From Trebouxia sp. TZW2008 (Eukaryota > Chlorophyta > Trebouxiophyceae > Trebouxiales > Trebouxiaceae), in NCBI GenBank assembly GCA_002118135.1, contig BDIU01000264.1, forward strand, positions 186,001 to 250,000: a stretch of DNA of 64,000 nucleotides, read 5' to 3'. The notes under the pieces are model-generated. The model made no database searches. It saw only the letters and a program-made list of their open reading frames with translations, and was not told where the DNA came from. The position numbers and the translations under genes were made by a program. Of this stretch, positions 61,645 to 64,000 are shown piece by piece (the first letter of the stretch is position 1; the number at the start of each line of letters is the position of its first letter).

Positions 61645-62538
61645 ATGGCCTCTGTTGCGCAAGGTGTGGGTGCACGGTGTCCACAACTGTCGAAGCCAGG
61701 GCGCATCCAGGCGTCATTTTCATCGGGACTTTCTTGCTCAAAGCTGCGAGGTTCTATACGAAGTCCTGTTGACGTCCTCCAGAGATGCTCGGCTACAAGA
61801 CATCGGTTAAGTGTCAAAATGGCTGCCAAGAATCCTGGTGGGGGGGTGTTGGATCGCCCTGCTGTCCTGCCCGGCTACGACCAAAAGTAAGCTGCAAGCG
61901 AACCATGTTGCCTGACCCTGATCACTTGCAACCTGCTTCAGAAAGCTAATGCTCCAACAAGACGGCTACATACCCTGCTGTTCCTCGCAGGAAATCCACC
62001 ATCAAGCAGAAACCACCAATGTACAGAGTGATGCTACACAATGACACTTTCAACAGGTAACGCTTTGCATTGCATAGTGGACAGCAAAGTCCATTCACGA
62101 GATTTCATGACTCAGTCATGCTCATGCACATTTGTGGCATGCAGGCGAGAGTATGTTGTCAGGGTGTTAATGAAGGTTGTGGATGGCCTGACTATTGACG
62201 ATGCAGTCAATGTCATGCAGGTATGGCATCATAAAGAACACGATCCAGAAGTCCTTTTCTGGCTAAATGACCAAGCATGATTGAGCATCGACTGGCTGTT
62301 ATGCAGAGCAACAGTTGCTTATTGCATTGTGTGGAAATGGTCAAGCCATTCTGTTTTTGATGATGTGTTGATGTGTGTTGCTTTGACTGCACAGGAGGCT
62401 CATCAAAATGGCATGGCGTGTGTCATCGAATGCGCACAAGAAGATGCGGAAAGATATTGTGAGGGACTGAGAGGCAATGGGCTTATGGCCAGCATAGAAC
62501 CTGCTGGCGGAGGTGGTAATGGCAAGCCAAGTGATTAA
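61645..62538 (+). CDS. CLPS1: ClpS, plastid Clp protease adaptor
   Basis: Four exons: 61645-61886, 61991-62056, 62145-62220, 62395-62538, giving 175 residues. The first 60 are Ser/Arg/Ala-rich with almost no acids, a chloroplast transit peptide. The ClpS core follows: KQKPPMYRVMLHNDTFNRRE, with the Asn98-Asp99 pair that holds the N-terminal amine of a substrate, REYVVRVLMKVVDGLT, and EAHQNGMACV with His131. ClpS recognises N-degron substrates and delivers them to the ClpC chaperone for ClpP degradation in the stroma. The C-terminus is a short Gly-rich tail. It complements the membrane protease FtsH2 in this window, though physical proximity is probably coincidental. Confidence 0.95.
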
Positions 62539-64000
62539 ATGAAAAAGACACGGACAGAAACGAAAAGCATGCTCTATGCCGTTATGCGTCACAGCGGGAG
62601 CCTCTGTGAGTAGAGCATCATGGGAGCGAAACAAGAGAACTGTCAGTGGCCAGGTGTCATCAAGGGAGACATTGAGACCAGAAGCAATCTGGGATTTCAC
62701 AAGACATTCAGCTTGATGCTGCAGCTTTTTTGTGCAGCTTGCTGCATGAGTTGTTTTGTGCAACAGTTGCAAACCAGGAGATGCCCTTTAACATGGTTCA
62801 TCCGCTATGCACTAGCAGAGCCAATCAGGCATTGCAACAATGCTGTACAATATGGATCATTGTACCCTACATTGCCTGTGACAGACTGCCTTATTGATTT
62901 GTCCTTCAGCAGTGACAGCAGACGAGATGCAGAATTTTTGGAGCAATGTGAAAGCTACCTGTGGCATTTGTGTGGCCTATGTGCTGCTGAAACAGTGGCT
63001 GTGCCTGAGACAGTTATGTATCAGCAGTCCACCCAACTCCTTGGTGAAATGCAACATGTGCTGCTATGTCCAGCAGCTTTACATGTTACTTGTGAGGTGG
63101 GCTGGTTTGATGACACAGTGGAGATGAGCATGTCCACATCTGAAAATGGTGTTGCCGGCTTTGTGGCAACGTGCATAGAGCCTGGTTCAACTGCAATGGT
63201 GTTACCCAGCAAGACGTCATAGCTTACCAAGGCAATCATATGAATATGCATACAGGTAGTGCTTCATCGACAGGCCTCAGATTAAATTTGAAGCTGGCAT
63301 TGTCATCTTCAGGGTTGCAATCTCCAAAGTGTTCAGATGATGCAATGCGAGCAAAGATGTCCTGCAGGGACTTCCACCCTAGCCAAACTTTGCGGCATGT
63401 GCATCAACAGCTCATTAGTCCTAAAAGCTACAATACAAAGCATATTCCCAGTCCCAAAGTGTGATGGAAAGTGAGTCACAACTGGCGTAACACGCCAGTG
63501 CTGATATGCAAGTGCTCTTGTGAATAGTGTGCATCAATGTTGTCACCCCCCAGAAAGGAAAAGAGGTTGAAAGAGGTACAGGTAAGAACAAATTTGCAAT
63601 CACTCAAGTGAACACAAGGAAAGAAAGCGTGCAATGTGCACGGTACACTCTGTCATGAAAGAAAGTTTGCACAGTACAAGAACCCCGTACAATTGAACAG
63701 GCAGCAGAAAGTGCTGGAGGCAAAATTGCGCCATGAACTCCCCGTACCTTAAACAACGCCCAGATGTTCACCCCGAATCCCAAAAAAAAGCAATTATATC
63801 AATACTGGAGCCGCAATCCTGAAGAAAATTTCTGTCTGAGTTATCCTGTCACCTAGTGCTCCCAAGTTATTCACCCCAATTCAGTCAACTTTGCTGTTGG
63901 CCAGCTGCAGCACCAAAAGAATGCCCATTAGCCCAAATTGTCAATTTTGCTGTTGACCAGCGTCAAAACAATGCCCATTCACTTGATTTCATTGTTGAGC
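62539..64000. other. Right-edge intergenic sequence
   Basis: A fragment GGGAGCCTCTGTGAGTAG (62594 onward) resembles 3528-3545. Direct repeats TTTGCTGTTG.CCAG and AATGCCCATT occur at 63887-63980. A 200-codon plus frame (62620-63222) and overlapping frames show no recognisable domain or splice structure. No gene is supported. Confidence 0.4.

Noticed and set aside
62620..63222. 200-codon plus frame near the right edge
   Set aside because: No recognisable domain, no splice context, and several overlapping frames of similar size.

Overview
The window is nuclear DNA of a green alga. It is intron-dense: most protein-coding exons are 50-300 bp with GT..TGCAG introns, it uses the standard genetic code, and the chlorophyte poly(A) signal TGTAA follows several stop codons. 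One gene encodes a thylakoid FtsH2/VAR2-type protease with a chloroplast plus Tat-type signal. Another encodes a plastid ClpS, and others a membrane-tethered plant-type bZIP and a cilium-associated protein. A trebouxiophyte-like chlorophyte with zoospores would fit, but the species cannot be named from the sequence.

Layout: the 3' end of an unrecognised gene (1-404, +); a repeat-rich stretch with a 45-bp minisatellite (2.3-2.96 kb); a Sec14/CRAL-TRIO protein (4.2-6.9 kb, -); an aldo-keto reductase (8.7-12.5 kb, +); a ZNG1/CBWD-type zinc GTPase (13.5-16.3 kb, -); a GT14 glycosyltransferase (16.9-19.2 kb, +); a membrane-anchored bZIP factor (19.9-24.3 kb, -); FtsH2 (25.8-33.1 kb, -); a CFAP92/KIAA1257-like flagellar protein (33.4-47.7 kb, +); a Pumilio protein (about 48.5-54.2 kb, +); ribosomal protein L22 (55.9-56.7 kb, +); a second COG0523/CobW GTPase (57.3-60.7 kb, +); and ClpS (61.6-62.5 kb, +). 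I rebuilt exon chains by hand. In nearly every gene all splice phases agree and the protein has the length expected for its family.

Functional themes: plastid proteolysis (FtsH2, ClpS), metal-handling GTPases (two COG0523 paralogues), ER/secretory stress and glycosylation (bZIP, GT14, Sec14), and RNA control and translation (Pumilio, L22). I see no operon-like organisation and no antiviral, CRISPR or biosynthetic cluster.

The most unusual property is structural. Introns in at least five genes contain tandem partial copies of the adjoining exon plus its splice site. They range from single relics, through a four-copy exon array whose phases force mutually exclusive use, to long minisatellites whose last unit is the functional 3' splice site. 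Three intact GC-AG introns, two dispersed non-coding repeat families and a 170-bp TA-flanked MITE complete the picture.
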